Positions 49,932 through 58,098 of a stretch of 58,098 bases of DNA are shown in pieces (positions within the stretch are counted from its first letter, which is position 1; each line of letters starts with the position of its first letter). The notes under the pieces are model-generated. The model was not told the origin of the DNA, made no database searches, and worked only from the letters and a program-made list of their open reading frames with translations. Source of the stretch: Sphingosinicella microcystinivorans (GTDB lineage Bacteria > Pseudomonadota > Alphaproteobacteria > Sphingomonadales > Sphingomonadaceae). Made by a program: the position numbers and the translations under genes. The stretch is from the NCBI RefSeq assembly GCF_003634215.1, contig NZ_RBWX01000014.1, forward strand, positions 1 to 58,098. Reading direction: 5' to 3'.

Positions 49932-52900
49932 TTACGTCTCTTCGGTTTTCAACGGGGGTCGATCGGGCCATCGCCGCCGCATCATCAGATAGGCGGCGGG
50001 GATGATGAACATCGACAAGAGCGGTGCGGTGATCATCCCGCCGACCATCGGCGCGGCGATCCGGCTCATCACCTCGGATCCGGTGCCGGTTCCTATGAGG
50101 ATCGGGAACAGGCCCGCGAGTATGACCGCGACGGTCATTGCCTTGGGCCGGACCCGGAGCAGCGCGCCGTCGCGAACCGCGTCCTCGATCGGGCCGTCAC
50201 CGCGCGCCGCGAGCGCATGCTTGAGATAGATGAGCATCACCACCCCAAACTCCGCCGCGACGCCCGCAAGCGCGATGAAGCCAACCGCACTCGCCACCGA
50301 CTGGTTGTAGCCGAGCAAATAGAGCAGCCACAGCCCGCCGGTGAGTGCGAAGGGCAAAGTTGCCATGATGAGCAGCGCCTCGTCCCAGCGCCGGAAGGTC
50401 AGGTAGAGCAGGATGAGGATGACCGCGAGCGTGACGGGTATGACGATCTTCATCCGCTCGGCCGCACGCACGAGGAATTCAAACTGGCCGGTATAGGAGA
50501 TGCTGATCCCCGGCGGCAGTTTGACATCGCGCGCGACCGCCTGCTGGATGTCCTGCACCAGTCGCTGAAGATCGCGGTCGCGGCCGTCGACATAGATCCA
50601 GGTCACCGGCCGGCCGTTCTCGCTGCGCAGCATCGGCGGTCCGTCGCTGATCCGGACCGCCGCTACCGTGCCGAGCGTGATCTGCTGGCGCGACGGGGTG
50701 AGGATCGGCAAATTCTCGAGCTTGCCCCAGCTGTCGCGAAGCTCGCGCGGATAGCGCACGCTGATCGGATAACGCGCCAGCCCCTCGACCGTCTGGCCAA
50801 TCGTCTCGCCGCCGATGACGCCGCCGACGATGGATTGCACATCGGCAACGTTGAGACCGTAGCGCGCGGCGGCGGCGCGATCGATGTCGACATCGATATA
50901 GCGCCCGCCGGTCAGCCGCTCGGCGAGCGCCGAGGCGACGCCGGGAACCTTGCGGACGATATCTTCGATCCGCTTCGCGGTGCGGTCGATCTCGGCGACG
51001 TTCGATCCCGCGACCTTGATGCCGACCGGGCTCTTGATCCCCGTCGCCAGCATGTCGATGCGGTTGCGGATCGGTGGAATCCAGAAATTGGCGAGGCCGG
51101 GGACCTTCACGCGGGCATCGAGTTCGGCAACCAGCTTTTCGGGGGTCATCCCCCCGCGCCATTGATCGCGCGGCTTGAAGCGGATCGTCGTCTCGAACAT
51201 CTCGAGCGGGGCGGGATCGGTCGCAGTGTCGGCGCGCCCGGCCTTGCCGAAGACGCTCTCGACCTCGGGCACCGTCTTGATGAGCCGGTCGGTCTGCTGG
51301 AGCAGGCTCGACGCCTTGGCCGACGAAATGCCGGGAAGCGCCGAGGGCATATAGAGCAAGTCGCCCTCGTTGAGCTGCGGCATGAACTCGCCGCCGAGCT
51401 GGGTCAGCGGCCACAGGCTGGTCGCAAAGATGAGGCCGGCGACCGCGAGCGTCCGCCGGGGATGACAGAGAACCCGGTCGAGCGCGGGGCGGTAGGCGCG
51501 GGTCAGCCAGCGGTTGACCGGATTGGCCTGTTCGTTCGGAATCCGTCCGCGAATGAGCCAGCCCATCAACACCGGGACGAGGGTGATCGACAGGGTTGCC
51601 GCCGCCGCCATCGCATAGGTTTTGGTGAAGGCAAGCGGCCCGAAGAGTTTGCCTTCCTGTCCTTCGAGCGAGAAGATCGGCAGGAACGAGAAGGTGATGA
51701 TCAGGAGGCTGAGGAACAGCGCCGGTCCCACCTCGGCAGCGGCGTCGGTGATGACGCGCCACCTTTCCTTGCCCGCGAGCTCTTCGCCCGGGTGAGCCTT
51801 TTCCCAATGCTCAATATGTTTATGGGCATTTTCGATCATCACCACCGCGGCGTCGACCATCGCGCCGACCGCAATTGCGATGCCGCCAAGTGAGAGGATA
51901 TTGGCATTGAGACCCTGAAACCGCATGACGATGAAGGCGATCAAGATGCCGAGTGGCAGGGTGAGGATCGCGACCAGCGCCGAGCGCGCGTGCCAGAGGA
52001 ACAGCGCGCAAACGAGCGCGACGATGATGAATTCCTCGACGAGCTTCGAGGTGAGATTGTCGACCGCGCGGTCGATCAGGCCCGACCGGTCATAGGTGGT
52101 CACGATCTCGACGCCTGGCGGCAGGCCCTGCTTGAGTTCGGCGAGCTTGGCGCGAACCCCCTCGATCACCTCGCGCGCATTCTGGCCTTGGCGCATCACG
52201 ATGACGCCGCCCGCGACTTCGCCTTCGCCGTTAAGCTCGGCGATACCGCGCCGCATATCGGGACCGATCTGGACGGTGGCGACATCGCCGATCGTCACGG
52301 GAATGCCGCCCGCCGCGCTACGAACGGGCACGGCGCGGAAATCGTCGAGGTTTTTAAGATAGCCGCCGGCGCGCACGATATATTCGGCCTCGGCCATTTC
52401 GACCGTGCCGCCGCCGCTCTCCTGGTTGGCGCGCTGGAGCGCCTCGGTCACCTCTTGCGCGGTCACGCCATAGGCGGCGAGCTTCGTCGGATCGACGAGG
52501 ACCTGATATTGCCGCACCATGCCGCCGATGCTCGCGACCTCGGCGACGCCGAGCACCGCCTTGAGCTCGAAGCGCAGAAACCAGTCCTGGAGGCTGCGAA
52601 GTTCGGCGAGATCATGGCGTCCGCTCTTGTCGACGAGTGCATATTCGTAAATCCAGCCAACCCCCGTGGCGTCGGGACCGAGCGACGCCCGGGCACCTTC
52701 GGGAAGGCGGCTTTGCACCTGGCTCAGATATTCGAGCACTCGGCTGCGCGCCCAATAAAGGTCGGTGCCGTCCTCGAACAACACATAGACGAAGCTGTCG
52801 CCGACGAAGCTGTAGCCGCGCACGACGCGCGCGCCCGGAACCGACAGCATCGTTGTCGTGATCGGATAGGTGATCTGGTCCTCGACGATGCGCGGCGCCT

Positions 52901-53066
52901 GGCCGGGATAGGTGGTGCGGATGATGACCTGCACGTCCGAGAGATCGGGAAGGGCGTCGACCGGCGTCGTGCGGACGGCGGCAATCCCGATTAATGCCAG
53001 GATCAGCGCCGCGGCGACGACGAGGCCGCGCGCGGCGACCGATGCGCGAATGATCCGTTCGATCAT
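49932..53066 (-). CDS. cusA: Cu(I)/Ag(I) RND efflux pump CusA
   Basis: 1044-residue inner-membrane pump. [37 protein letters not shown] (the CusA/SilA form of the N-terminal motif), and helix 4 [17 protein letters not shown] (about 398-414), the HME4 signature of Cu/Ag pumps. [12 protein letters not shown] and [17 protein letters not shown] carry Met residues at positions that in E. coli CusA form the copper site. A His-Trp-Glu rich cytoplasmic loop ([16 protein letters not shown]) follows helix 4. Complete; ATG overlaps the cusB stop. The long frame on the opposite strand is a shadow. Confidence 0.96.
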   Translation of the reverse strand: MIERIIRASVAARGLVVAAALILALIGIAAVRTTPVDALPDLSDVQVIIRTTYPGQAPRIVEDQITYPITTTMLSVPGARVVRGYSFVGDSFVYVLFEDGTDLYWARSRVLEYLSQVQSRLPEGARASLGPDATGVGWIYEYALVDKSGRHDLAELRSLQDWFLRFELKAVLGVAEVASIGGMVRQYQVLVDPTKLAAYGVTAQEVTEALQRANQESGGGTVEMAEAEYIVRAGGYLKNLDDFRAVPVRSAAGGIPVTIGDVATVQIGPDMRRGIAELNGEGEVAGGVIVMRQGQNAREVIEGVRAKLAELKQGLPPGVEIVTTYDRSGLIDRAVDNLTSKLVEEFIIVALVCALFLWHARSALVAILTLPLGILIAFIVMRFQGLNANILSLGGIAIAVGAMVDAAVVMIENAHKHIEHWEKAHPGEELAGKERWRVITDAAAEVGPALFLSLLIITFSFLPIFSLEGQEGKLFGPLAFTKTYAMAAAATLSITLVPVLMGWLIRGRIPNEQANPVNRWLTRAYRPALDRVLCHPRRTLAVAGLIFATSLWPLTQLGGEFMPQLNEGDLLYMPSALPGISSAKASSLLQQTDRLIKTVPEVESVFGKAGRADTATDPAPLEMFETTIRFKPRDQWRGGMTPEKLVAELDARVKVPGLANFWIPPIRNRIDMLATGIKSPVGIKVAGSNVAEIDRTAKRIEDIVRKVPGVASALAERLTGGRYIDVDIDRAAAARYGLNVADVQSIVGGVIGGETIGQTVEGLARYPISVRYPRELRDSWGKLENLPILTPSRQQITLGTVAAVRISDGPPMLRSENGRPVTWIYVDGRDRDLQRLVQDIQQAVARDVKLPPGISISYTGQFEFLVRAAERMKIVIPVTLAVILILLYLTFRRWDEALLIMATLPFALTGGLWLLYLLGYNQSVASAVGFIALAGVAAEFGVVMLIYLKHALAARGDGPIEDAVRDGALLRVRPKAMTVAVILAGLFPILIGTGTGSEVMSRIAAPMVGGMITAPLLSMFIIPAAYLMMRRRWPDRPPLKTEET

Positions 53067-54301
53067 TTCGCATTGTCCAGCGGCCGGATGGCGATGCCGG
53101 TCAGGCTCGCCTCGGAATCGAGCAGGAACTGGCCCGACGCCACGACCTTCTCGCCCGCGGCGAGACCGCGCAATATTTCGGTCTTGCCGCCGCCTTCACG
53201 CCCGGTCGCGACCTCGGCGGGGTGATAGCGGCCGTCGCCCATCTCGAGCATCACGATCGTGCGCGTCCCGGTGCGGATGACGGCTTCGCTCGGCACGAGC
53301 AGCGCCGGCTTGGCATCGCCCCCCAATGCCACGCTCGCGAACATGCCGGGGCGTAGCCGCCCGCCGCGGTTCGCAAGTTCGATGCGCACGGTCAGCGTCC
53401 GGCTGTCCGCCGCCGCAGTCGGCAGGATGGCGACGACACGGCCGCCGAAGCTTTCGCCGGGAAAGGCGGTGAGCTTGGCGTTCGCGCGCTGGCCGACCTC
53501 CACAGCGCCGGCCTGCGCTTCGGGGAGCGCGGCATTCAGCCACACCGTCCCGAGCCCCGAGAGTTCCGCAAGCGTCTGCCCGGCGGCGAGCGTCACGCCC
53601 GCGCGCGCATTGAGCGTCTGGATGACACCGCCGATCGGCGCACGGACCGTAACCGTGCCGCTCGTCCGCCCGCTGCGATCGACTTGTGCGATCACGGCCT
53701 CGGGCATGCCCATCAGGCGCAGGCGTTGCCGCGCTGCGGCGGTGAGTTCGGGCCGGCCAAGGCGTTTGACGCTCAGATACTCGGTCTGGGCGCCGCCCCA
53801 TTCGGGCGATTGCAGGTCGGCGATCGGAGCGCCCGCGCGAACCACATCGCCGGGCGCGAGCCGATAGACGCGCTCGACGAAGCCGCCCGATCTTGCCTGG
53901 ACGATCGCGACGTCGCGCTGATTGAAGTCGACCGTGCCGGTGACGTCGAGCGTCGCAGCGAGGCTTCCCATTTCGGCCGCGACGACCCGGATGCCAAGGC
54001 TTTGCCCGGCCGATGGATCGACCGAAATGCCGGGCGCTGCATCGGTCCCGCCGCTCCCGTCGGCATATTTGGGAACCAGCTGCATGTCCATGAAGGGCGA
54101 CTTGCCCGGCTGGTCGAACTTCTGGTTCGGGAACATGGGATCATAATAATAGAGCACTTTGCCGCTATCGTCCGTCGCAGACCCGGCCACCGTCGCGTTG
54201 TCGCCGCGCTGCCCCAACCAATAGCCCGCGCCCCCGGCGACCAAAACTGCGGCCATCAGCGCGGCGCGCCACCGCGCCGCCGTCGTCGTCGCATCGGTCA
54301 T
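53063..54301 (-). CDS. cusB: Cu(I)/Ag(I) efflux adaptor CusB
   Basis: 412-residue periplasmic adaptor. One N-terminal anchor (about 13-30), then the heavy-metal-binding segment [18 protein letters not shown] and [14 protein letters not shown] (about 50-80), whose Met residues correspond to those by which CusB takes Cu(I) from CusF. Next come lipoyl halves ([48 protein letters not shown]) and the beta-barrel and membrane-proximal domains ending [15 protein letters not shown]. Both ends overlap neighbours by four bases (cusC before, cusA after), so the operon is tightly coupled. Confidence 0.95.
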   Translation of the reverse strand: MTDATTTAARWRAALMAAVLVAGGAGYWLGQRGDNATVAGSATDDSGKVLYYYDPMFPNQKFDQPGKSPFMDMQLVPKYADGSGGTDAAPGISVDPSAGQSLGIRVVAAEMGSLAATLDVTGTVDFNQRDVAIVQARSGGFVERVYRLAPGDVVRAGAPIADLQSPEWGGAQTEYLSVKRLGRPELTAAARQRLRLMGMPEAVIAQVDRSGRTSGTVTVRAPIGGVIQTLNARAGVTLAAGQTLAELSGLGTVWLNAALPEAQAGAVEVGQRANAKLTAFPGESFGGRVVAILPTAAADSRTLTVRIELANRGGRLRPGMFASVALGGDAKPALLVPSEAVIRTGTRTIVMLEMGDGRYHPAEVATGREGGGKTEILRGLAAGEKVVASGQFLLDSEASLTGIAIRPLDNAK

Positions 54302-55527
54302 CGCCGCGTCTCCCCATAAGTGTAAATGATCCGCACCGCGTCGCGCGCCACTTCGGCTTCGCGCGCCAGCGCATCGACCTCGGCTTCGGCGAGCGTCAGT
54401 GTCGACAAGAGCGCGGTGCCGAGATCGAGACGCCCCGCCCCAAAGCTTTCGAGGTCGAGCTGGGCGCGCTTCTTGGCGAGCGGCACCAGTCTGGTTCGCG
54501 CATTCGCCAGCTGTTCGTCGTGCATGCGGTGCATCGCAAGGTCGGCGGACAGCGACGCCTCCACCGCGCGCTCGGCCGCTTCGCGATCGAGCCGCGCGCG
54601 GGTCGCTTCGCTCGCGCGCGCGGCGATTTTGGGGTCTTGTCGTTTTTTCGCAAATAGCGGCAGGTCGATCGTCACCCCGACCGTGACGAGATCGCCAAAA
54701 TTGGGTTCGCGCCGGCCATAGGCGGCGTTGACGGTATAGTCGGGTCGCTTGTCGGCGCGCGCCAGCCCGGTCTCGGCATCGGCGGCCAATGTCCGTGCGT
54801 CATAGCCGCGCAGCAGCGGCAAGGCGGCGAGGCCGGCGCGCAGCGCGTCGCCATCGACCGCGAGCGGAGGCAGGTCGACCACCGTATCGGCCGCAGGATC
54901 GCCGGTGAACCGGGTGAGCTGCGCCCGGTACCGCGCGATTTCGGCGGTGAGCCCGCTGCGCCGGTCGGCGATTTCGGCGCGCAATTGCTCGGGTTCGAGC
55001 GCTTGCGCCGGGCGCGCCGCACCGCTTGCGAGCCGCGCGGTTACCGTTGCCTGCAGATTGTCGAGCTCGGCATCGAGAGAATCGAGTTCCTTCAGCCGCT
55101 TTTTCGCATAGTGAAGATCGATCCACGCGAGCGCGGTGGCAAGGCGAACATCCTGCGCCGCGACCGCCTGCTCGGCCTCGGCGACGCCGATCTCGGCGTG
55201 CTCGCGCAATGCGCGGGCGCGGCGCTTGGCGGGATTGGTGAATTCCTGACTGATGCCGATGACCTGCATCGTGAAGTCATCGCGGTTGAACCGCCCCGCA
55301 TCGGGGCCGGTGACCGGAAAATCCTTGATCGCCAGATCGAGCTTGGGGTCGGGCAGGCGATCCGCCGCGATAGCCGCGGATGTGGCCGCGTCGACGCCCG
55401 CTTCGCGCGCCCGGAGTTCGGGCGCCTGCGTTTCGGCGCGCCGAAGCGCTTCGTCCAGCGACATGGGTTCGGCGCGAAGTACCGAGGGCAGCAGCGCCAG
55501 GACGGTGGTTGCAAGCAATATGCGCAT
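54298..55527 (-). CDS. cusC: RND efflux outer-membrane factor CusC-like
   Basis: 409 residues from ATG 55527, chosen for a clean signal peptide (MRILLATTVLALLPSVLRA). AEPMSLDEALRRAETQAPELRAREAG begins the mature TolC-type protein; long helices, MQVIGISQEFTNPAKRRARALREHAE, the VGVTIDLPLFAKKRQDPKIAARA strand region and a C-terminal GAGRLDLGTALLSTLTLAEAEVDALA repeat follow. It resembles the czcC here in layout but is not a close copy. First of the cusCBAF set, 64 bases downstream of a small secreted protein gene. A 20-codon upstream extension is possible but unlikely. Confidence 0.93.
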   Translation of the reverse strand: MRILLATTVLALLPSVLRAEPMSLDEALRRAETQAPELRAREAGVDAATSAAIAADRLPDPKLDLAIKDFPVTGPDAGRFNRDDFTMQVIGISQEFTNPAKRRARALREHAEIGVAEAEQAVAAQDVRLATALAWIDLHYAKKRLKELDSLDAELDNLQATVTARLASGAARPAQALEPEQLRAEIADRRSGLTAEIARYRAQLTRFTGDPAADTVVDLPPLAVDGDALRAGLAALPLLRGYDARTLAADAETGLARADKRPDYTVNAAYGRREPNFGDLVTVGVTIDLPLFAKKRQDPKIAARASEATRARLDREAAERAVEASLSADLAMHRMHDEQLANARTRLVPLAKKRAQLDLESFGAGRLDLGTALLSTLTLAEAEVDALAREAEVARDAVRIIYTYGETRR

Positions 55528-55591
55528 GATGTTCCCCTCTTCGGGCGTAGGCAGGTCCGCCCCCGACGCGTGCGCCGGGGGCGGCACAGCG

Positions 55592-55858
55592 TCAGCCCTT
55601 CGCGGGCATCATCTGACGAGCGGACATGGTCTTCATGCAGTCGGCCGCATCGGACTTCATCATGTCCCCGTCGCAGTTCGCCATCTCGGGCAAGGCGTCG
55701 ACAACCCAGACGCGGACGCGCGGCGAGATGTTGGACTTGTTCGGTCCGGGTATCTGGCGCTCGCGCCATTCATAGTGACCGCCCGATTTTTCCTGGGCGA
55801 AGCTCGGCGTTGCAAAACCGATGGCCGCAATCGCTGCGGCGAATAATAGCATTTTCAT
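55592..55858 (-). CDS. Small secreted Met/Cys-containing protein of the cus operon
   Basis: 88 residues: signal peptide MKMLLFAAAIAAIGFATPSFAQ (about 22), then SGGHYEWRERQIPGPNKSNISPRVRVWVVD, and a C-terminal ANCDGDMMKSDAADCMKTMSARQMMP with two Cys and six Met, a plausible Cu(I)/Ag(I)-binding tail. I do not know a named family, though short proteins of this type accompany cus genes in sphingomonads as I recall. Co-oriented with the gene before it and with cusC. A role as periplasmic copper buffer is inferred. Confidence 0.75.
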   Translation of the reverse strand: MKMLLFAAAIAAIGFATPSFAQEKSGGHYEWRERQIPGPNKSNISPRVRVWVVDALPEMANCDGDMMKSDAADCMKTMSARQMMPAKG

Positions 55859-55924
55859 TTTGGAATTCCTCGATTGAAAAGCAGGGAACTGCGCGCCGCG
55901 ACGAGGCGGAGCGCAATGCGCGAT

Positions 55925-56290
55925 TCAACCGAGGGTTAGCGGTGGCTCGGGTTCGGGGCCAAAGTTGCGTCCCACCAGCCGCTGCACGGCGAGCGGATCG
56001 ACCAGTTCGCACCGATGGCTGGCAACGGCAAGCGGTGCAGCGGGTGTGACGACGGCCAGCGGAATGGCACAGCCCATCTTGGCGATGCAGTCGAGCGTCA
56101 TGCCTTTGCACGGCTGATCGGACTGCGAGGTGTCGACGCCCATCATCTCGGCGCACTCGGGACTCATCGCCGGCGATGCAGCGGGCTGCACCTCTTGCGC
56201 GATCGGCCTGGCCGTCGCGAACGCCGCCTCCTGGCCAAAGAGACCAAGGAGTGCGCCCGCGAGCAGCATCAAGGTAAGCCAGTGCTTCAC
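55925..56290 (-). CDS. Small secreted Cys/Met protein heading the cus operon
   Basis: 121 residues from a GTG: signal peptide MKHWLTLMLLAGALLGLFGQEAAFA (about 25), then SPAMSPECAEMMGVDTSQSD, QPCKGMTLDCIAKMGC (four Cys and several Met in 30 residues), and a C terminus SHRCELVDPLAVQRLVGRNF ending PEPEPPLTLG. In size, export signal, operon position and EPP tail it parallels the His-rich proteins before czcC (34953) and before the czcC remnant (31013), with Cys/Met replacing His, as would suit a copper rather than a divalent-metal operon. Function unproven. Confidence 0.72.
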   Translation of the reverse strand: MKHWLTLMLLAGALLGLFGQEAAFATARPIAQEVQPAASPAMSPECAEMMGVDTSQSDQPCKGMTLDCIAKMGCAIPLAVVTPAAPLAVASHRCELVDPLAVQRLVGRNFGPEPEPPLTLG

Positions 56291-56927
56291 AAATTCCCTT
56301 TTTCGGCGCGGAGGCTTCCTGTGTCAATTCGCGGCAGGCAACAATTGGTTACAATCAAGCGCATGCGAGCGCAGGTCCGGGACCCGAAGGGGAATGCCTT
56401 CCCCTGATGGCCAGCCCCGGTCTGGCCATACCCCTTCCGCGTGGGCTGGCCGCCCCCGCGACGCCCCCGCATGAATGGGCGCGGTTGTGGATGGGCGCTC
56501 TCTGTCGGCGACAGGCGCCAACAGGGATCGCATGCTTGTTTGAATCGCGCTGCGCACTCGACGCGCCTGTCTTGGCGGTGCGACGGCTAAGCACATCTGC
56601 GCGCGCACGCCCCACCACCGGCGGCCGCGCCGAGAGCGCGTCTTCGTGTGGGATCCGTCGGAGCGCCGGATCTTGGTCAAAGCAAGCAGGGTCGCCGCGC
56701 CGAGCGCGCCGGCGTTTTTCTTGGGCCTCCCGTCGATCGCAGGAGTGGGCGGCGCTTCCTTCTGGGCGCGGCCCGGCGTCCCGCAAGCCGCTTCGCGGCT
56801 CTTCCTCTTCGTTCTAGCCCTTCGGGTGCGGACCGCCTCCTGGCCGCGCCCGGCAGGTCGCCAGTCGCCGCCCACCCCCGCTCCGCCGGGGGCCTGCTGG
56901 TTTTGGGGCGGGGATGGAGATCGAGAC
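56291..56927. other. 637-base very GC-rich gap between cus operon and ardC
   Basis: Open frames exist on both strands but are Arg/Ala/Pro/Ser-rich with no ribosome site or family match, typical of high-GC noise. The leftmost part must hold the cus promoter (GGTTACAATC at about 56347-56356 is AT-richer), the rightmost the ardC leader (GGAGATCGAGAC before the start). No CueR-type dyad could be picked with confidence. Confidence 0.5.
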
Positions 56928-57920
56928 ATGCGCCAGAAGGTGAAGAACAGTGACAGGGCGAGCCATCGTCAATCTCGCGGCGATGAGCCGCGCGCGTCGC
57001 TCTATGACAGCGTGACGAACCGGATCATTGCCGAACTGGAGGCGGGACGGCTTCCTTGGGTGCAGCCTTGGGGTCGCGGCGGCGGTGCATCGGCGGCGCT
57101 GCCCCACAACGCACATTCGGGCCGCGCCTATTCGGGCATCAATATCCTGATCCTGTGGGGAGCCGTGATCGAGGCGGGATGGCCGAGCCAAGGCTGGCTT
57201 ACCTTTCGTCAAGCGCTGGAGGCGGGCGGCAATGTCCGCAAGGGCGAGCGCGGCACGACCGTCGTCTATGCCGACCGTTTCATTCCCAAGGGCGAAGCCG
57301 ACCGTGCTGCCCGCGAGGGCGGCGATGCGCGCGCGGTGGCATTCCTCAAAAGCTTTACCGTGTTCAATGTCGCGCAATGCGAGGGCTTGCGCGAAGGGAT
57401 CGCTTCCGACCCTGCCCCGCTGTTCGAACGCGAGATCGTGCCCGTCGCCGAAGCGGTGATCGCGGCGAGCGGAATCGATTTTCGCATCGGCGGAGACAGG
57501 GCCTTTTACGTGCCCGTCCATGATTATGTGCAGGTTCCGCCGCAGCCCGCTTTCTTCGATCAGGTCAATTATTACCGCACCGCCCTCCACGAACTCACCC
57601 ACGCCACCGGTCATGCCTCGCGGCTCGACCGTAAACTGCTCAATAGCTTTGGCAGCAAGGATTATGCGCGCGAGGAACTGGTCGCCGAGATGGGGAGCGC
57701 GTTCCTGTGCGCCGCACTCGGCATCGAACCGAGCGTGCGCCATGCCGATTATGTCGGGTCGTGGCTGGAGGTGCTCCGCGAGGACAATCGCGCGATCTTT
57801 CGCGCCGCGAGCCTAGCCAGCAAGGCCGCCGATTGGCTGCTTGCGCGCCATGCCGAAGCAGCGATCGGCGAGCAGCTGTCCCGACAACGAGCTTCCGAAA
57901 CCCTTGCGCATCAGGGGTGA
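56928..57920 (+). CDS. ardC: ArdC-like antirestriction protein (ssDNA-binding N terminus plus zincin-like domain)
   Basis: 330 residues. The N-terminal ArdC domain (ASLYDSVTNRIIAELEAGRLPWVQPW, then NAHSGRAYSGINILILW and GWLTFRQALEAGGNVRKGERGTTVVYADRF) binds single-stranded DNA in relatives; the C-terminal zincin-like domain has RTALHELTHATGHASRLDR (HExxH at about 221-225) and ELVAEMGSAFLCAALGI with the third ligand Glu. ArdC/TraC1 proteins enter with the transferred strand and protect incoming DNA from restriction. ATG 56928 follows GGAG; the frame is open upstream without support. Fits the mobile character of the region. Confidence 0.92.
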   Translation: MRQKVKNSDRASHRQSRGDEPRASLYDSVTNRIIAELEAGRLPWVQPWGRGGGASAALPHNAHSGRAYSGINILILWGAVIEAGWPSQGWLTFRQALEAGGNVRKGERGTTVVYADRFIPKGEADRAAREGGDARAVAFLKSFTVFNVAQCEGLREGIASDPAPLFEREIVPVAEAVIAASGIDFRIGGDRAFYVPVHDYVQVPPQPAFFDQVNYYRTALHELTHATGHASRLDRKLLNSFGSKDYAREELVAEMGSAFLCAALGIEPSVRHADYVGSWLEVLREDNRAIFRAASLASKAADWLLARHAEAAIGEQLSRQRASETLAHQG

Positions 57921-57957
57921 AGGATGACGCAGGCGGCGCGTTTCGCCGTCAACCATA

Positions 57958-57995
57958 GTCGGTCCCGCCACGCTTCAAGACACAACGGGACCGAC
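57958..57995. other. Inverted repeat after ardC
   Basis: GTCGGTCCC and GGGACCGAC pair perfectly around a 20-base loop. No T-run follows, so a terminator is doubtful. It lies immediately beside the group II intron end and may belong to the intron's insertion site. Confidence 0.55.
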
Positions 57996-57999
57996 GCTC

Positions 58000-58098
58000 A
58001 CAAGGAGAGTAGGGATGGCACGCCATACCCCCTCGCAGAGGCTGGTTTTACCATCCCTCTCGCCGAACCGGACGTGCGGCTTTCACCGCATCCGGCTC
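58000..58098 (-). mobile_element. 3' end of a group II intron (domains V and VI), cut by window edge
   Basis: On the minus strand 58098-58065 reads GAGCCGGATGCGG, TGAAAG, CCGCACGTCCGGTTC: the 34-base domain V with the AGC triad, GAAA tetraloop and paired stem. Next comes a stem-loop (AGAGGGATGG with CCATCCC..CTCT, 58064 to about 58004) with a single unpaired A (complement of 58010), the domain VI branch-point arrangement. The 3' splice site is near 58000. The reverse transcriptase/maturase gene would lie to the right, outside the window. Confidence 0.82.

Noticed and set aside
49722-51893. 723-codon frame opposite cusA and cusF
   Set aside because: Antisense shadow of two well-supported genes.
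56324-56929. Leftward 201-codon frame before ardC
   Set aside because: Arg/Pro/Ala-rich noise in a very GC-rich gap without start signals.

Overview
The window reads as the chromosome of a high-GC alphaproteobacterium, most likely a sphingomonad (Sphingomonadales; inferred from the protein families and from GAAC-N7-GAAC as SOS-box type, not from a marker gene). It has two clearly different halves. Positions 1 to about 22,460 are core chromosome: murA (cut by the left edge), rarD, dcd, a UPF0262 protein, tRNA-Arg, a 6S RNA, the DUF3576-leuS-lptE-holA operon, thiE-like, yggS-like, a saccharopine-dehydrogenase-like oxidoreductase, the xth-ribA-L,D-transpeptidase operon, lolA, ftsK, a UbiH-type hydroxylase, the cnoX-LON-Trm112 operon and tRNA-Gly.

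From tRNA-Gly (22,388-22,462) to the right edge everything looks acquired. A mobilisation module (possible oriT, ribbon-helix-helix protein, TraD-like coupling protein, MobF relaxase) is translationally coupled and reads left to right. No integrase and no type IV secretion pore genes lie in the window, so the element is either mobilisable only or continues past the right edge. ArdC antirestriction protein and the 3' end of a group II intron close the window.

Most island cargo is metal handling. There are two MerR regulators, each divergent from a small cation diffusion facilitator and sharing an operator type; a complete czc-type divalent-cation RND operon; a DUF305 protein; a third CDF-like protein; an SPC-type (P1B-4-like) P-type ATPase with a His-rich linker; a heme-containing FTR1 iron permease behind a Fur-box-like site; and a complete cusC-B-A-F Cu/Ag operon on the opposite strand. 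Between the mobilisation module and the czc operon lie a decayed second copy of the start of an RND operon and a nucleotidyltransferase/HEPN plus FecI-like sigma-factor locus.

The least described items are: (i) three small secreted proteins, each directly upstream of an RND outer-membrane gene or its remnant, that share an EPP tail; (ii) a run of five hairpins ending in an intrinsic terminator just upstream of an SOS-box-controlled ftsK; (iii) a hairpin-rich triplicated repeat behind tRNA-Arg whose stems show compensatory changes; (iv) a 48-residue Cys/His-containing protein gene with its own terminator; and (v) a nucleotidyltransferase-fold gene overlapping an orphan ECF sigma gene.
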